Shown here piece after piece: positions 61,721 to 64,000 of a stretch of 64,000 bases of DNA; the first letter of the stretch is position 1; each line of letters starts with the position of its first letter. The stretch covers positions 1,550,001-1,614,000 of the forward strand of contig NZ_JAIQXE010000001.1 in the NCBI RefSeq assembly GCF_020076305.1, read 5' to 3'. The notes beneath the pieces are model-generated. The model was not told the origin of the DNA and did no database searches. It saw only the letters and a list, made by a program, of their open reading frames with translations. The translations under genes and the position numbers were made by a program. The DNA is from Flavihumibacter profundi. GTDB taxonomy: Bacteria > Bacteroidota > Bacteroidia > Chitinophagales > Chitinophagaceae.

Positions 61721-61771
61721 TCACAGGAATGAGTATAGCCCGTCACAAGAATGAGTACAGACCGTCACATA
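61721..61771. repeat. 22-bp direct repeat upstream of the 61857 gene
   Basis: Unit 1 starts TCACAGGAATGAGTATAG (61721-61742) and unit 2 TCACAAGAATGAGTACAG (61743-61764); they differ at three of 22 positions. TCACATAAT follows as a third partial copy. The 22-bp period is two helical turns, typical of tandem operator sites, and the ATGAGTA core also occurs in the operator-like repeats at 5535-5569. The repeats lie 86-136 bp upstream of the hypothetical gene at 61857 and next to the LytTR gene. Confidence 0.6.
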
Positions 61772-61856
61772 ATTGAAAAAAAATAGCGGTTATGGTTTGA
61801 TTTTTGGGACCGGAATATCTAAAAACCAATTCTTTATTTAAAAAACCAATTTTATT

Positions 61857-62420
61857 ATGGCAAATTCAAACAATTCCGTCATTACCGGAAAATTCAAAGG
61901 CTCCCTCGGGAAAGAACTTGTATTCCGCGAGTGGGCAGGCAAAACTGTTGTGGCCAAAGCGCCAAAAGCCAGGACGGGCGCTGCTACAGCGGCCCAGGCA
62001 AAGACCCAGGAAAAATTCCTGCTGGCCGCACGTTATGCAAAATTCATTATCAATGACCCCGCAATGGTAGCAGGCTATGCCGCTAGCTTAAGACCCAGGC
62101 AGAACGTATACAGCAGGGCGTTGGAAGATTTCATCAATCCACCGGCAGTGGTGGGTATCACCAGCCGCGGATACACCGGTGCTGTGGGTGATATCCTCAC
62201 CATCCGGGCCAAGGATGATTTCCGCGTGGCCAATGTACTGTTGGAGATCTATGCCGCAGACGGCACCCTGCTGGAGCAGGGAAATTGCCTGCAGAACAAC
62301 AATGGTGTTGATTACACCTACACTGCAAAGCAGGCAAATCCATCGCTGGCAGGATGTACCATCAAAGCTATTGCATTCGATGTTCCGGGAAATGAAGGCA
62401 GCCTGGAACTAAGTTTGTAA
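61857..62420 (+). CDS. Conserved hypothetical protein
   Basis: This 187-residue soluble protein has no signal peptide. The N-terminus NSVITGKFKGSLGKELVFRE and the basic stretch KAPKARTGAATAAQAKTQE are followed by a helical region with YAKFIINDPAMVAGYAASLR, then a beta-rich C-terminal half (GDILTIRAKDDFRVANVLLE through VPGNEGSLELSL). I have an impression of a family of similar proteins in Chitinophagaceae, but I cannot name it or give a function. Its upstream region holds the inverted and direct repeats, and a terminator follows directly. Confidence 0.65.
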   Translation: MANSNNSVITGKFKGSLGKELVFREWAGKTVVAKAPKARTGAATAAQAKTQEKFLLAARYAKFIINDPAMVAGYAASLRPRQNVYSRALEDFINPPAVVGITSRGYTGAVGDILTIRAKDDFRVANVLLEIYAADGTLLEQGNCLQNNNGVDYTYTAKQANPSLAGCTIKAIAFDVPGNEGSLELSL

Positions 62421-62431
62421 AGGACTAAGCC

Positions 62432-62467
62432 GGAAGGTGTATCAGCAATGATGCACCTTCCTTTTTT
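62432..62467 (+). terminator. Intrinsic terminator of the 61857 gene
   Basis: GGAAGGTG (62432-62439) pairs with CACCTTCC (62454-62461), with ATCA/TGAT extending the stem around a GCAA tetraloop, followed by TTTTTT. It starts 12 bp after the stop codon. It is a strong, conventional terminator. Confidence 0.88.
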
Positions 62468-62913
62468 CAAATGGAGATAAATTCCAGGAGCTGCAACCTT
62501 TGTTCGCTTTGTATACTTAAAAGGATACTAAACAGGTCCAAATCCTTAGCAACCATTACTGAATATCTGAGCCTTTTTAATTGATATTTTAACACTCATG
62601 TGGAGGTGGGGAAAGCCTGCTCAAACCACAAATGCAACTATTATCATTTATAAAGAACCGTAAATCTGCGTAAAACAATATTTCCTGAACTTTTCTGACA
62701 GCGCTTTTTTAATATTTACAAGCATTAAAACAATAACCTGGTAGCAAAAGGCTGTTTTAAAAATGCGGCTCTTTCATTGAACCAAATTTTACCTGGATCA
62801 GTTTGCCGGATTACCCGCCTTGTTAAAATAATACAGTACTTAAAAGAATTAGTGGAAAAGCCGCATTGGGTGAAAAAGTAGATTTGGAATAGTGAACATT
62901 AAACCACCACTAT
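62468..62913 (+). other. Non-coding stretch upstream of the Tat-exported gene
   Basis: I see no gene in this 446-bp stretch. A TAGATTTG (62879-62886), which fits the Bacteroidota -7 consensus TAnnTTTG, lies 27 bp before the start codon at 62914, but no -33 TTG is found at the right distance. It is therefore a weak promoter candidate. The rest is AT-rich with no notable repeat. Confidence 0.35.
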
Positions 62914-64000
62914 ATGGAAAGGAAAACGACCCGCAGGCGATTCATACAACTGGCAGCAACAGCAGGGGCAGGACTAGGTCTTTCGTCGCCCCTGCCGGCA
63001 ATGTATAGTGGTGGTCTTTTTACCTTAAACAGCATGGGCGGCACTAGCAATAATCCAGCCAACGAAGGTTTCATTCCCAACCGTGCAGCCAGTTGGTGGT
63101 GTGATATACAGGATATCCAGTGGCCGCAGAAAGCCATCCGCGACAAGATTAAACGCCGGGCTGAAAATTTCGCGAAAGCACAGATCGATACCGCCATAAA
63201 TTTTGGATTTCATAACCGCTTCGATTTCGCCCCCTATTTCAAACAGTTGCATGGTTATTATAACAATGTTTGTGAAGAACTGCACAAACAAAATATCAGG
63301 TTCATGGACCACTATTCCTGCAACCATATTACGCGGCCCAGGAATGAAGCAGATTTCCGGTTCGTGAATAAATATGAACGGCTGGGTGTATTGCTGATCC
63401 CCGAACCCGAAGCGGCAAAATATGCCCAGTATGAAGGCCACCGCTACCAGGATTTATGTGAAGTGGACCTTCGGGATGGGAGCCGCGGTTATGCCAGCCA
63501 ATACCAATATGAAGCTTTCTGCCATAACAATCCCGGACTTCACGATATGCACGGCAAATACCTGAAACGCCTGATGAAAGAAGTCCCTTTTGATGGCATC
63601 GAAGTGGATGATATGTGCAGCTACCCCGGCAATACCACCTGCAGCTGTATCTATTGCCGCGACAGGTTCCGGCGCGATTATGGCCATGAGATCCCGGCCT
63701 TCCCCGACAAAAATTTCTTTGGTGATACTACCCGGGAGAACCAATTGCTTTGGGGCAATTACACCAACCCGGTATACCGCGATTGGCTGCGCATGAAATC
63801 AGATTCCATCCGCGACCACGTGAAACTGATTAAATCAATATTGGGTGATAAACCCCTGATGACCTGCTGTTCGAATACGGGACCAATTGTATTAAATGCA
63901 GTGGCGCTGGATCTCGAAAAAATGGCGCCCTACCTCGATATATTCATGTTGGAAAATGTTGGCACCAATATCCGTAATGTAAATTGGGTAGATATGGAAG
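62914..64000 (+). CDS. Tat-exported TIM-barrel glycoside-hydrolase-like protein, 3' truncated
   Basis: The gene begins at ATG 62914 and runs open to the window edge (362 codons visible). The N-terminus ERKTTRRRFIQLAATAGAG is a Tat signal. The body looks like a GH-A-type TIM barrel: FDGIEVDDMCSYPG has the acidic strand-end pair of a catalytic Glu/Asp site, and CSCIYCRDRFRRDYG is the Cys-x-Cys-x2-Cys pattern seen in putative glycoside hydrolases. A polysaccharide-directed role outside the cytoplasm is likely, but the family and substrate cannot be stated from the half that is visible. Confidence 0.75.
   Translation, partial: MERKTTRRRFIQLAATAGAGLGLSSPLPAMYSGGLFTLNSMGGTSNNPANEGFIPNRAASWWCDIQDIQWPQKAIRDKIKRRAENFAKAQIDTAINFGFHNRFDFAPYFKQLHGYYNNVCEELHKQNIRFMDHYSCNHITRPRNEADFRFVNKYERLGVLLIPEPEAAKYAQYEGHRYQDLCEVDLRDGSRGYASQYQYEAFCHNNPGLHDMHGKYLKRLMKEVPFDGIEVDDMCSYPGNTTCSCIYCRDRFRRDYGHEIPAFPDKNFFGDTTRENQLLWGNYTNPVYRDWLRMKSDSIRDHVKLIKSILGDKPLMTCCSNTGPIVLNAVALDLEKMAPYLDIFMLENVGTNIRNVNWVDME

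Noticed and set aside
61573-61776. 67-codon open frame across the inverted repeat
   Set aside because: The product is just a translation of the repeat (Arg/Pro/Gly-rich) with no start context; the repeat structure explains the DNA better.
1-64000. CRISPR arrays, tRNA, rRNA and insertion sequences
   Set aside because: I looked for regularly spaced repeats, TTCGAAT-type tRNA arms and transposase motifs and found none. The 11-bp and 22-bp repeats are too short and few for a CRISPR array. The absence of transposase does not rule out small non-autonomous elements.

Overview
The window looks like a chromosomal segment of a Bacteroidota bacterium, most likely from the Chitinophagaceae/Sphingobacteriia branch (an inference). 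The signs are the many secreted beta-barrel proteins and SPII lipoproteins with the CKK(E/D) start, several Bacteroidota-type domains of unknown function, two ECF sigma units, AT-rich Shine-Dalgarno-poor gene starts, and a base composition of roughly 42-45 % GC by eye. I found no rRNA, tRNA, CRISPR array, intact insertion sequence or prophage. About 64 protein genes are supported, mostly on the minus strand in long co-directional runs with short gaps or 4-bp overlaps.

Layout. 1-4.8 kb: the end of an Omp85 barrel, then an ECF sigma gene overlapping a protein that joins a cytoplasmic head, one inner-membrane helix, a long linker and a predicted outer-membrane barrel; next a lipoprotein and a PcaF/PaaJ-type thiolase. 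4.9-5.3 kb: a decayed sugar-phosphate isomerase/epimerase gene. 5.6-7.5 kb (plus strand): a monohaem cytochrome c, an outer-membrane porin-like barrel and a monohaem cytochrome lipoprotein, preceded by helically phased direct repeats. 7.5-15 kb: ECF sigma, zinc anti-sigma and a membrane protein, followed by a multicopper oxidase with an unusual motif order, then GNAT, alditol-oxidase-like, VOC and type-B carboxylesterase genes. 15-17.5 kb: DUF2061, UspA and OsmC stress genes, then a MORN/TonB-C protein. 17.5-21.2 kb: a UMF1-type transporter coupled to a PLP decarboxylase that is fused in frame to an outer-membrane barrel.

21.4-38.4 kb: a flavin reductase followed by a long minus-strand run of lipoproteins, hydrolases, a GT39-like glycosyltransferase, an AGE-family epimerase, a flavoprotein monooxygenase, a HEXXH membrane protein, a GH3 glycosidase overlapping a serine hydrolase, a methyltransferase, a DMT transporter and an exported RidA homologue. 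38.9-47.6 kb: a MacB/FtsX-type permease divergent from a complete TolC-HlyD-ABC-ABC-permease-permease efflux operon. 47.8-50.6 kb: an aldo/keto reductase, a BNR sialidase-like protein and a PliI-like lysozyme inhibitor candidate. 50.6-58.2 kb: one co-directional unit of response regulator, sensor kinase, CzcC-, CzcB- and CzcA-like genes. 58.2-64 kb: small hypothetical genes, a stand-alone LytTR regulator, a striking inverted array of 11-bp units with 22-bp direct repeats beside it, a hypothetical gene, and the start of a Tat-exported TIM-barrel hydrolase cut by the window edge.

The best candidates for undescribed biology are: (1) the sigma factor paired with a possible two-membrane-spanning regulator, with a terminator-like hairpin inside the sigma coding sequence; (2) the split cytochrome-porin-cytochrome module; (3) the decarboxylase/outer-membrane-barrel fusion coupled to a transporter; (4) the multicopper oxidase whose copper motifs are in swapped order; and (5) the repeat structure between the LytTR gene and its divergent neighbour.
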